Part shown: in pieces, positions 1 through 11,050 of the stretch | How the letters are laid out: the number at the start of each line of letters is the position of its first letter | Numbering within the stretch: the first letter of the stretch is position 1 | Source of the DNA: an uncultured Mediterraneibacter sp. | GTDB taxonomy: Bacteria; Bacillota; Clostridia; Lachnospirales; Lachnospiraceae | Length of the DNA stretch: 39,904 nt | Assembly (NCBI GenBank): GCA_944384505.1 | Contig: CALWTQ010000032.1 | Coordinates: 1-39,904, forward strand | Direction of reading: 5' to 3' | Notes under the pieces: model-generated | Database searches by the model: none | Told to the model about the DNA's origin: nothing | The model's input: the letters and a program-made list of their open reading frames with translations, nothing else | Position numbers and translations under genes: made by a program

Positions 1-114
1 AAAGTCACATCTCCCGGCTGTCCCCTTCCCCAGAAAGTATACTCAAGCCGTCCGCTCCGCTTCCTGCGTATTTCCAGTCGGAAGTGTTATTGCCCTAAAC
101 AGGCTGAAACGCAC

Positions 115-517
115 AACTGGCGCGGCTTGTAGGCTTTCCATTACGAAAGTCTTCCGGCCGCGCCTGCTTCTTTTGACAGCTATAAATTCATTAACTTCCG
201 GCTTGAAAAGCCCAGAAAACAGCCCCATTTCAAGAAAGATTCTGCGGGGATGGAGGATGGCGACGGGCGCCTTCGGAAGGGGATTAGTGAAACTCGAAGT
301 TCCGGTTACGGATGTTGGGACAGACGGAGAGATTTGTCTGAGCGAAGCGAGTTGCTCTCCGTCTGTCCCTGCTTTTAATCCGTGGCTGGGACTTCCTAGT
401 TTCCCTTATCCCCTGGAGCGAAGCCCGGAGCCATCCTCCATCCCCGCAGAATACGTTTTTGAAATATTCCCTGTTTTCGGACGTTTTGCATCCGGACGTT
501 AGTGAACTTTATAGCTG
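115..517 (-). repeat. Long palindromic 3'-end element, copy 1
   Basis: Non-coding element homologous to 22337-22749 in opposite genome orientation. Read on the minus strand it begins CAGCTATAAAGTTCACTAAC at 517, five bases past the stop codon of the ABC permease. It runs through one arm, an apical stem (318-331 paired with 355-368, 14 perfect bp) around a 23-nt loop (332-354), then the returning arm to about 177. A separate GC-rich hairpin follows (GGCGCGGC 119-126 paired with GCCGCGCC 157-164). Conserved arm blocks include ATTCTGCGGGGATGGAGGA and AGGGGAT. Compared with copy 2, the U-run after the last hairpin is lost on the minus strand, though a T-rich stretch follows it on the plus strand. 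Open frames through the element look like by-products of the palindrome. Bases 1-114 hold nothing I can identify. Function unknown. Confidence 0.85.
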
Positions 518-522
518 AAATC

Positions 523-3087
523 TTATTCTACCCGTCTTAATTTTTCTACTATACTTCCTTTATTCCACACTCTGTCAACTGCATATGCGATGAACGCCGC
601 CAGAGCGATGCAGGCGAGGGCCGCCAGGACCGCAGGCGTGAGGATGAGGTGGTATTTTGCGAACCACCAGCCGGAGAGGAACCCTTTTACCGCAGTCAGT
701 GAGAGGAGAGCGCTTAAGGCGATGCTTAAGATCCCGGCCGATAAGGCGTACAGAATTCCTTCATATACGAAGAGCTTACAGAGCTGGCGGCGGCTCATGC
801 CGATGCTTCTCATGACTGCAAACTCGTTCTGGCGGGCGATAGCTCCGGTTAAGAGCACGTTGGTCAGGTTCAGGATGCCGATGACTGCGAAGATGAAAGA
901 GAGTACAATTCCCACTGCGGTGTAGGTCCCCTGGATCTCGAGGAAATCCTGTTCTGCGGAGAGGCGGGTGAGAACTCTGCCGCTTAACTGAGAAGCCATG
1001 GCAGTTACTTCCTCATTCAGGGAGTCAAAGGCGCCTTTTTCTGCGTTGAACGCGCAGACGAGAGGATCTGTGTCTTCAGGAAAGAGGGCGTGGAACTGCG
1101 GCTCTGAGAAGACAACGTTCTCATAAGCGCCCCAGGATGAAGAAGTGGAAAAACCTGAGGGAATGCCCGCAACAGCCAGTACTTCATACTCGTGTTCTTC
1201 CCCATTTATTATGGTTTTGATTCGGTCGCCTGCGTGATAATCCTGTGCCTCTGTAAAATATTCTCCGTCGTCTCTGAGAGTTCCGGCCATGATGACATAG
1301 TTCCCGCTGTTCAGCTTTTCATAGTTCAGCTCTCCCTCGACAAGAGTCATGTTGTTCATCATGTTTTCATCCCAGCCGTAGGCGGTGCAGCGCCAGTCGA
1401 AGTCGAGAATAGAAGCATCGATGGAGTCTTCAGTCAGTTCATCTGGCATAGTGGTTTTTTCTCCGTTAATTTCTGAAATGCCGATCTGGTAGCCCAGGTT
1501 TGTGAATGGGTATTCTTCCTGAGGAACGAGATGGACGTATACCTGTCCGAAGTCTTCTGTATGCTCCAGGGCGGCGAGCTGCCGGACGAGTACGGGGTTC
1601 AGAGTTTTTGTGTAGTCGTCCACGGAGTAATTCTCATAGGCCGCGCTTTGCACAGTAAAATCTGTGACTGCTTCTCTGCGGACATAGGTCTCTTCGTCAA
1701 AGCATCCTGTGGCGTTTAAGATGCTGTTTAAAAGGAGAATGCTAAGGGAGATACTCATCACCACGAGAGCTGTTCTGCCTTTGCTCCTGGTCAGATTAGC
1801 GCAGGCCATGCGGAAGATCCGGTGCCTGGAAGAACCGCCTTTCTTTGAGGTCTGTTTTCCGCTGTCACTTTCCTGGTACCGGAGAGCCTCCACAGGGGAG
1901 ACGCGGCCTGCCATCCGTCCGGGACGGCTGCAGCTTAAGGAAACGGTCAGGAAGGCAAACAGCGCGGCGCCGATCCAGAGAAGGACATGAGGCACAACGA
2001 ATACAGAGGCTCCCGCGCTGGTGGTAGCCATGATCAGGGGGAGCAGGGCATTTCCGAGAAGCCATCCGAAAATCAGCCCGAAGGGAATACCGATGGCGGA
2101 TAAGACATATCCCTGGCGTTTTACGATATAGCGGATCTGCTTCGGAGATGCTCCGATGGTCTTGAGCTGTCCATAGAGCCGGATATCCTTTAAGATGGAA
2201 ATGCGAAATATGTTGTAGATGATCAGGTATCCGGCGAACAGGATCAGCGCCACACCGGCAATGCCGCCTGCGATCATCTCACCTGGGATCGAGCTGTTTG
2301 TCTCATAGGCGGGATTTACATTGTGGATGACAAAGTCCGCCTCCCCGCGCTCCGCGTCCGGGTTAAACCCGGCCCGTTCTATGACGGCGTTAAGCTCGCC
2401 CTCGATGTCATTGTCGGAGTCAAAAGTTCCGCGCACAGACCAGGATCCGGGAACAGTGGCGTCGTGCTTGATGGTACTCTCATCGATCCTGTTTTTAAGG
2501 AATGGCTCGGATACAAGGATTGTTGAGCGCTGCTCGTATTTTTCGCCTTCCCAGATGCCGCACAGAGTAAATTCAGCTGTCTTAACTCCGCTGTCCGTGA
2601 TGTACTGAATGGAGATCTTTGTTCCGAGCCTGGGCTCTGCTCCAAGGAGGCGGAGCACTTCTGTGTCAAGGGCAGCTTCGTATTCTTCCTGAGGCATATG
2701 TCCTTCTGTGAGATCAATATAGTTTAAGCTGGCGTGGGTTTCGTCCATCCACGCCATATTTACGTTCAGATTAATAAGCTCCGGATTCCCTACGGACCAG
2801 AGCGAACGCTCCGCGCCCGCTTCTTTCCATGCGGGATCAGAGAGGATCTGCTCTGTCTCTTCCGTTGTGAGATACTTAACAGAAGCCATGGCGCGTGTCC
2901 CGGACTGGCGGACGGCCTGCTCTTTTGTGCTGACTTGAACTCCCTGTACGACAGTCGCTACGGTCATAAACAGAACCGCAGTCAGGACAATGGCCAGAAG
3001 GGCGATTACGTTTCGGATCTTATTTGCCTTTAAGCAGTTCCCGGACAATGTCCGGATGAAACGTTTGTTATCGTTTTTCAGCAGCAT
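523..3087 (-). CDS. ABC transporter permease, FtsX/MacB type
   Basis: Membrane subunit of a MacB/LolE-like exporter; such proteins move peptides, lipids or antimicrobials, or transmit force across the membrane, rather than importing nutrients. The 854-residue protein has a duplicated FtsX layout: TM1 about 27-50, an extracytoplasmic domain to about 265, three TM segments (about 270-385), a fifth at about 440-464, a second outside domain to about 730, and three final TM segments to about 842. It starts right behind its ATPase, with GGAGGTG 6 nt ahead of the ATG. Together with the upstream kinase and regulator it resembles the detoxification modules of Firmicutes, but two large outer domains and eight TM segments differ from the ten-TM BceB type. 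Substrate unknown. The stop codon is followed after 5 nt by the long palindromic element. Confidence 0.9.
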   Translation of the reverse strand: MLLKNDNKRFIRTLSGNCLKANKIRNVIALLAIVLTAVLFMTVATVVQGVQVSTKEQAVRQSGTRAMASVKYLTTEETEQILSDPAWKEAGAERSLWSVGNPELINLNVNMAWMDETHASLNYIDLTEGHMPQEEYEAALDTEVLRLLGAEPRLGTKISIQYITDSGVKTAEFTLCGIWEGEKYEQRSTILVSEPFLKNRIDESTIKHDATVPGSWSVRGTFDSDNDIEGELNAVIERAGFNPDAERGEADFVIHNVNPAYETNSSIPGEMIAGGIAGVALILFAGYLIIYNIFRISILKDIRLYGQLKTIGASPKQIRYIVKRQGYVLSAIGIPFGLIFGWLLGNALLPLIMATTSAGASVFVVPHVLLWIGAALFAFLTVSLSCSRPGRMAGRVSPVEALRYQESDSGKQTSKKGGSSRHRIFRMACANLTRSKGRTALVVMSISLSILLLNSILNATGCFDEETYVRREAVTDFTVQSAAYENYSVDDYTKTLNPVLVRQLAALEHTEDFGQVYVHLVPQEEYPFTNLGYQIGISEINGEKTTMPDELTEDSIDASILDFDWRCTAYGWDENMMNNMTLVEGELNYEKLNSGNYVIMAGTLRDDGEYFTEAQDYHAGDRIKTIINGEEHEYEVLAVAGIPSGFSTSSSWGAYENVVFSEPQFHALFPEDTDPLVCAFNAEKGAFDSLNEEVTAMASQLSGRVLTRLSAEQDFLEIQGTYTAVGIVLSFIFAVIGILNLTNVLLTGAIARQNEFAVMRSIGMSRRQLCKLFVYEGILYALSAGILSIALSALLSLTAVKGFLSGWWFAKYHLILTPAVLAALACIALAAFIAYAVDRVWNKGSIVEKLRRVE

Positions 3088-3090
3088 GGA

Positions 3091-3771
3091 TTACACCTCC
3101 CTTTCTGAGGCGATCTTTCCGTCCTCGATGCGAATCATCCGGTCCGCCACCTGAGCGATCTCGGGATTGTGTGTGATCATGACCAGAGTCTGATTGAATT
3201 CTGTGCTGGTCATGCGCAGCAGTTCCATCACTTCCAGAGACGTCCTGGAATCCAGATTTCCGGTAGGTTCATCAGCCAGGATGATGGCAGGCTTGCTGGC
3301 GAGCGCGCGGGCGATTGCCACACGCTGCTGCTGGCCGCCGGACAAGTTGTTGGGAAGGTTGTTCAGCTTTTCCTCCAGATGGAGCATGCGGATGATGCGG
3401 CCAACATAATCTTTGTCCACGGGATTGCCGTCCAGCTCAATGGGAAGGACGACATTCTGATATACATTTAAGATCGGCACAAGGTTATAGTTCTGGAAGA
3501 CAAAGCCGATATTGCGCCTGCGGAAGATAGAGAGCTGTTCATCATTCATCTTTGCGATCTTCTTTCCGCGGATCACAATATCGCCGGAATCCGGCGTGTC
3601 CAGACCGCCAAGCATGTTAAGGAGGGTGGACTTGCCGCTTCCGCTGGTGCCGATGATAGAGACGAATTCTCCCTGTTCTACAGATAGGCTCACGCCGTCC
3701 AGTGCTTTTGTGATATTTGGTTTCTTTCCATAATATTTTTTCAGATTGACTGCCTGCAAAATATAACTCAT
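3091..3771 (-). CDS. ABC transporter ATP-binding protein, MacB/LolD type
   Basis: Cytoplasmic ATPase partner of the FtsX-type permease encoded 3 nt downstream. The 226-residue protein is of standard length and has every NBD motif: Walker [10 protein letters not shown] (41-49), Q-loop VFQNYN (91-96), signature LSGGQQQR (143-150), Walker B ending [11 protein letters not shown] (164-174), and an H-loop in VMITHNPE. The NLD after Walker B and the short length are typical of the MacB/LolD/BceA group. Its ribosome binding site (AGGAGG) lies in an 85-nt gap after the kinase gene that also contains an intrinsic terminator, so expression probably differs from that of the two-component genes. Family assignment is secure; substrate is not known. 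Confidence 0.95.
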   Translation of the reverse strand: MSYILQAVNLKKYYGKKPNITKALDGVSLSVEQGEFVSIIGTSGSGKSTLLNMLGGLDTPDSGDIVIRGKKIAKMNDEQLSIFRRRNIGFVFQNYNLVPILNVYQNVVLPIELDGNPVDKDYVGRIIRMLHLEEKLNNLPNNLSGGQQQRVAIARALASKPAIILADEPTGNLDSRTSLEVMELLRMTSTEFNQTLVMITHNPEIAQVADRMIRIEDGKIASEREV

Positions 3772-3808
3772 AGTAAGATTCCTCCTGTTTCGTTTGTTAA
3801 AGAATACA

Positions 3809-3857
3809 AAAAGATCCTCTCAAACTGATCTCAAAATTATCACAGAATTGAGAGGAT
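3809..3857 (-). terminator. Intrinsic terminator between kinase and ABC genes
   Basis: On the minus strand ATCCTCTCAA (3857-3848) pairs perfectly with TTGAGAGGAT (3823-3814) and is followed by CTTTTTG. The stem begins on the last base of the kinase stop codon. It is a textbook Rho-independent terminator inside what otherwise looks like one operon. I found no convincing promoter between it and the ATPase gene, so it may act as a partial terminator that sets transporter output by read-through. Confidence 0.75.
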
Positions 3858-4795
3858 TATTTATCCGCAGGAAGATGAATGGCGAAGACAGATCCTTTCC
3901 CGGCCTGGGAGGAAGCTTCTATGAACCCTTTCTGCTGCATGATGATCTGGCGGGCAAGATACAGACCAATGCCAACTCCTTCCTCATTAGAGTTATCCGC
4001 CTCCCGGTAGAAGCGTTTAAAGATAAGAGGAAGGGATTCTTCACGGATCCCTTTACCGGTGTCCTTTACCTGAATGCGGATGTAATAGTCAGTCCGGTCA
4101 GCCCGGATAAGGATTTTTCCGTTTTCTCTGTTATATTTTACCGCGTTGTCCAGAAGATTAAACAGGGCTTCCTGCGTCCATTTTGGATCAAACCAGGCTT
4201 TCAGATCTGCGAGGCAGTCAACCCGGACGTCAAGCCCTTTTGCCTGCGCCTTTGGAGCAATGTCACAGACAGTCTGCTGAATCAGTGGATACACCGGTTC
4301 AAGAGCGGCAAGCGGCGTGACCATGCCGGTTTCCAGACGTGACATGCGGATCATGCTTTTCATCAGGAACTCCAGCTTGTCGAGCTGACGGTCTGAGTCA
4401 GAGAGAAATTCCGCCTGTTTTTGGGGCGGAAGGTTCTCCCTGGAGAGAAAATCGTGATACATCCTAAGACTGGCAATCGGAGTTTTTACCTGATGAGAAA
4501 TATCACTTATAGTCTCTTCAAGCTGCTGCTTCTCCTTCCTGGTGATTTCTTTCTGAGCAAGCATGATTTCATACAGGCTGCGCATCTTCACCTGGATCCG
4601 CCCGATGAGCGTCTCTTTTTCTTCCTCGAAGGCGATCTCCTGATTCCCCGCGATCATGGCGTCCAGGGTGGAAGAAAGCTTCCGGCTGTACTCGGTCAGA
4701 CTTTTGCGTGTGTAAAGCATAGTGAGGACAGCGAGAAGAAGAATGATGAGAGCCAGACCCATTAAAGTATATGAAACTATAGTCTGAATGGTCAT
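3857..4795 (-). CDS. Sensor histidine kinase
   Basis: Membrane-bound sensor kinase of 312 residues. A single TM segment (about 8-28) with almost no outside part is followed by a short linker, the dimerisation/phosphoacceptor helix with H101 in DISHQVKTP, and a HATPase_c domain with N-box (LLDNAVKYN), G1 (DTGKGI) and G2 (GVGIGLYLA). The start at 4795 is chosen because its ATG overlaps the TGA of the response regulator (ATGA) and has GGAGG 9 nt upstream; an in-frame ATG at 4822 lies inside the regulator gene and has no such site. With no real sensor domain, the kinase may take its signal from the co-encoded ABC transporter, as intramembrane-sensing kinases of the BceS group do; that last point is inference. 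Confidence 0.92.
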   Translation of the reverse strand: MTIQTIVSYTLMGLALIILLLAVLTMLYTRKSLTEYSRKLSSTLDAMIAGNQEIAFEEEKETLIGRIQVKMRSLYEIMLAQKEITRKEKQQLEETISDISHQVKTPIASLRMYHDFLSRENLPPQKQAEFLSDSDRQLDKLEFLMKSMIRMSRLETGMVTPLAALEPVYPLIQQTVCDIAPKAQAKGLDVRVDCLADLKAWFDPKWTQEALFNLLDNAVKYNRENGKILIRADRTDYYIRIQVKDTGKGIREESLPLIFKRFYREADNSNEEGVGIGLYLARQIIMQQKGFIEASSQAGKGSVFAIHLPADK

Positions 4796-5484
4796 AGTGC
4801 CGCACCCTCCGCTTTCTGCCATTGATAACCCATGCCGTACATGGTTTTAATAAAATCATGGCCGGAGATGTTCAGTTTCTTTCGAAGTCTGCCGATGTTT
4901 ACCGCAACAGCGTGCTCATCTACATAGTTTCCGGAAGAATCCCAGATCTTCTCCAGCAGAAGCTGTTTGGTCACTGTTTTATTGGCGGTTAAAAGGCGGA
5001 TAATCTTAAATTCCGTAGGAGTAAGCGGAAGCGGCGCGCCCTGAATGGAGGCGGTAAGTTCCGAGAAGTTGATCTGAAGCATCCCGTCGGTGTAGATTGA
5101 ATCATCCGCAGTGCCTTTTCCATCTGCCTGTCTCCTGAGAACCGCCTCGATCCGCCGATGGAGAATGGGCATGCGGAAAGGCTTGGTGATGTAATCGTCC
5201 GCCCCGCAGTCAAAGCCCTGCATCTCATCCTGCTCCATATCCCGGGCAGTCAGAAAGATAACAGGCACGCTGCAGCTCTGTTTCAGCTCCCGGCAGAAGG
5301 AAAAGCCGTCGCCGTCAGGAAGACTTCCGTCCAATAGGATTAAGTCAGCGCCTTTGTCCTGAAGAAGCGCCCTGCCTTCAGACAGAGTAAAGGCCGGATA
5401 TACCCGGAAACCGCTCAGTTCCAGATCATAGGCCAGCCCTTTGTTAAGATCCATATCATCCTCGATCAAAAGTATCCGTTTCAT
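4792..5484 (-). CDS. Response regulator, OmpR/PhoB family
   Basis: DNA-binding regulator of 230 residues, first gene of the operon. The receiver domain (1 to about 120) has the acidic pair at D9/D10, phosphoacceptor D52 in LLDGSLPDG, T79 and K101. The C-terminal winged helix (about 130-225) contains the typical EFKIIRLL and VAVNIGRLRKKL segments. Translation of the kinase is coupled through an ATGA overlap. Upstream is a strong promoter and an mRNA that starts directly with a hairpin. The likely target is its own operon including the ABC exporter; I did not identify a repeated operator motif. Confidence 0.95.
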   Translation of the reverse strand: MKRILLIEDDMDLNKGLAYDLELSGFRVYPAFTLSEGRALLQDKGADLILLDGSLPDGDGFSFCRELKQSCSVPVIFLTARDMEQDEMQGFDCGADDYITKPFRMPILHRRIEAVLRRQADGKGTADDSIYTDGMLQINFSELTASIQGAPLPLTPTEFKIIRLLTANKTVTKQLLLEKIWDSSGNYVDEHAVAVNIGRLRKKLNISGHDFIKTMYGMGYQWQKAEGAAL

Positions 5485-5520
5485 AGAAAGTTCATCCTTG
5501 TGTCAAATGTTATACGTCAT

Positions 5521-5567
5521 CCTCTGCCGGAGGGACGCCCTGCTCAAAGAGGGGCTTTTGGCAGAAG
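5521..5567 (-). promoter_or_regulatory. Hairpin at the 5' end of the two-component operon mRNA
   Basis: On the minus strand CTTCTGCC (5567-5560) pairs with GGCAGAGG (5528-5521, one wobble), enclosing GCCC (5555-5552) paired with GGGC (5540-5537) and a small CTC/GAG stem. From the promoter at 5576-5604 the transcript should begin near 5569, so the mRNA would start almost on the first base of the stem. It could protect the 5' end from RNase J, or be a regulator site seen as a dyad. Confidence 0.5.
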
Positions 5568-5575
5568 ACAAAAAT

Positions 5576-5604
5576 ATTTTAACTCGGAAGACTATATGAT
5601 TCAA
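5576..5604 (-). promoter_or_regulatory. SigA-type promoter of the two-component/ABC operon
   Basis: Minus strand: -35 TTGAAT (5604-5599), 17-bp spacer, -10 TAAAAT (5581-5576). It is the only good match upstream of the regulator gene and lies 8 bp from the repeat fragment at 5612-5651. Confidence 0.7.
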
Positions 5605-5611
5605 GTAACTT

Positions 5612-5651
5612 CAGCTATAAAGTTCAATGACTTCTGTATGCAAAACGTCCG
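5612..5651 (+). repeat. Truncated end of the long palindromic element
   Basis: Forty bases from CAGCTATAAAGTTCA to GCAAAACGTCCG match the outer arm of copy 1 (517-478 read on the minus strand) with about five mismatches, then similarity stops abruptly. No partner arm or apical stem follows. It is a remnant or solo end. The rest of the 5485-5751 gap contains the operon promoter and leader, a TATAAT at 5701-5706 with no good -35, and the ribosome binding site of the next gene. Confidence 0.7.
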
Positions 5652-5751
5652 TCCGGGACTTCTTGATATTTTTATGAGGGCATGATAAAGTTGAACTGTA
5701 TATAATGGGGCGTAAAATATTGTTAAGACTTTAGAAAAGCAGGTGAAATAG

Positions 5752-7422
5752 ATGGGATTTTATTTAAACAGTAAAAAGCCGTATCTGTTGTTCCGGGAGG
5801 ATGCGCTTTCTACGTATTTTGTGGATAAATCTGATATTTTAAAATATCTTGTGCCGGTCGTTGAATCCAGGGATGAGCTGGAAGAAGGACATGAGAGTGA
5901 GATGGGAAAGAGCCATCGGTATATATGCATCACCAGACCGAGGCGCTTTGGGAAAACTGTGATGGCAAATATGATTTCATCTTATTTCTGTAAGGAGAAC
6001 GACAGCCGGGAAATCTTTGGGAGGCTAAGAGCATCTTCATTTGACTGGTATGAAAATCACCTGAATCAACACAATGTTATCCACATCATGTTCAATGAGA
6101 TGCCGAGGAGATGCAGGTCATATGATGAGTATATTGACAGGATCGAAACAAGGCTGACTGAGGATTTAAGGAGAGCCTATCCGGAGGTTCCTATAAGCGG
6201 GGAGGATGCGCTTTGGGATGCATTTAACAGTATTATTGAGTTTGGCAGTGGAGAAAAATTTATTTTCATACTAGACGAGTGGGATTTTATATTTCACAGA
6301 GAATTTATCACAGAGGATGATAAAGCCGCTTATATCGACTTCCTGAGCAATCTTTTGAAAGATCAGCCTTACGTTGAACTGGCCTACATGACAGGAATCC
6401 TCCCGATTGCGAAATATTCCAGCGGATCTGAGCTGAATATGTTCTATGAATATACGATGGCGGGCAGAGAAAAATACAGTGATTATTTCGGATTTACAGA
6501 TAAAGAAGTGGATGAGCTGTATCACCGGTATTTAAAGATTGAAAAAGAACCGGCCGTGACCAGAAAAGGGCTTGAGCTTTGGTATGACGGCTATCAGACT
6601 TTGTCGGGCAAACGTCTTTATAATCCGCGGTCTGTGGTGGGGGCACTGACAGATAATCAGCTTGGAAGTTACTGGACCAGTTCGGGTCCGTATGATGAGA
6701 TATTCTATTACATCAGGGAAAATGTGGATGCAGTGCGGGATGACCTGGCTCTGATGGTATCCGGTACGCCCGTCAAAGCAAAAATTCAGGAGTATGCAGC
6801 TACATCTATGGATCTGAGAACCCGGGATGAGATTCTTTCCGCAATGGTTGTCTATGGATTTTTAAGCAGTGAAAATGATCAGGTATCCATACCGAACAGG
6901 GAGTTGATGGACAAATTTGCTGATATGATACAGAAGGAATCTTCGCTGGGATATGTAAACCGCCTTGCCGCGGAGTCCGCGAAAATGCTCCGGGCTACAA
7001 AGCAGGGAGATGTGAATACAATGGCGGAGATCCTGGAATATGCGCATAATACGGAAAGCCCGCATGATATATACAGTAATGAAGCCGAACTCGCGGCAAT
7101 TGTGAGACTGGTATACCTGGAGGCGAGAGATTCCTACCAGATTGAACGGGAAGACAGAGCGGGAAAGGGATATGTTGATTTTATCTTTTATCCGATGCGA
7201 AAGGATGATGATAACATAATCATAGAATTAAAAGTTGACCATACCGCTGACGAGGCGATCCGGCAGATTAAAGACCGGGAGTATGCTCTCAGGTTTCAGG
7301 GAAAATTAGGAGATAAGCCCTTATATACCGGCCGGATTCTTGCGGTTGGAATCGCATATGACAGGAAGACAAAGAAACACAGCTGTATCGTTGAGATCCT
7401 GAGAGAGAAAGTGAAAAAGTAA
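5752..7422 (+). CDS. AAA-ATPase-like / PD-(D/E)XK nuclease-domain protein
   Basis: Belongs to the large family with an AAA-ATPase-like N-terminal domain and a PD-(D/E)XK-like C-terminal domain, common in Clostridia and Bacteroidetes and of unproven function. The 556-residue protein has the family's modified P-loop RPRRFGKT (62-69), a Walker B-like FILDEWDF (about 172-179), and near the C terminus GYVDFIFYP (about 472-480) with IIELKV (about 490-495), giving the nuclease-like D and ExK residues. The start has AGGTGA 6 nt upstream. It is a single gene facing a converging operon, visibly more AT-rich than its neighbours, and next to a repeat fragment, which suggests acquisition by transfer. Defence or DNA-processing roles are possible but not shown. 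Confidence 0.88.
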   Translation: MGFYLNSKKPYLLFREDALSTYFVDKSDILKYLVPVVESRDELEEGHESEMGKSHRYICITRPRRFGKTVMANMISSYFCKENDSREIFGRLRASSFDWYENHLNQHNVIHIMFNEMPRRCRSYDEYIDRIETRLTEDLRRAYPEVPISGEDALWDAFNSIIEFGSGEKFIFILDEWDFIFHREFITEDDKAAYIDFLSNLLKDQPYVELAYMTGILPIAKYSSGSELNMFYEYTMAGREKYSDYFGFTDKEVDELYHRYLKIEKEPAVTRKGLELWYDGYQTLSGKRLYNPRSVVGALTDNQLGSYWTSSGPYDEIFYYIRENVDAVRDDLALMVSGTPVKAKIQEYAATSMDLRTRDEILSAMVVYGFLSSENDQVSIPNRELMDKFADMIQKESSLGYVNRLAAESAKMLRATKQGDVNTMAEILEYAHNTESPHDIYSNEAELAAIVRLVYLEARDSYQIEREDRAGKGYVDFIFYPMRKDDDNIIIELKVDHTADEAIRQIKDREYALRFQGKLGDKPLYTGRILAVGIAYDRKTKKHSCIVEILREKVKK

Positions 7423-7465
7423 AACGGGCCGGAGCTTATTGATATTTTTAATAGCGCCGCTGCAC

Positions 7466-7498
7466 AAAGAGGGGAACACCAGGACGGTGCTCCCCTTT
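7466..7498. terminator. Bidirectional terminator between convergent genes
   Basis: AAAG-A-GGGGAACACC (7466-7480) pairs with GGTGCTCCCC-TTT (7486-7498) with one wobble around AGGAC. A-rich on one flank and T-rich on the other, it can stop transcription from both the AAA-ATPase gene and the bgl operon. Confidence 0.75.
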
Positions 7499-7503
7499 GG
7501 GTA

Positions 7504-8985
<1,482 letters not shown>

Positions 8986-9001
8986 TTATCTCCTCAACAT
9001 T

Positions 9002-10927
<1,926 letters not shown>

Positions 10928-10990
10928 TTAGCAGAGATCAATTCAATGCGTGGCGTTTTTTCTCTGATAGAAAAGGATTTTCAGATTATG

Positions 10991-11041
10991 AAAAAAAGAA
11001 CCGTTTTCGGTGCTGGCTCAGCCGAAATACGATTCTTTTTT
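10991..11041. terminator. Bidirectional terminator between the RpiR gene and bglF
   Basis: AAAAAAAGAACCGTTTTCGG (10991-11010) faces CCGAAATACGATTCTTTTTT (11022-11041), nearly complementary, with A- and T-runs at both ends. On the minus strand it ends the RpiR transcript, so bglF must have its own promoter in 10874-10990. A TTGACA-like box sits there, but I see no well-spaced -10. Confidence 0.75.
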
Positions 11042-11050
11042 GACAGATTC

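Noticed and set aside
173-502. 109-codon open frame on the plus strand, and similar frames at 43-228 and 22513-22728
   Set aside because: They run through the palindromic element; the two copies differ by structure-preserving rather than protein-preserving changes and there is no ribosome binding site at the starts.
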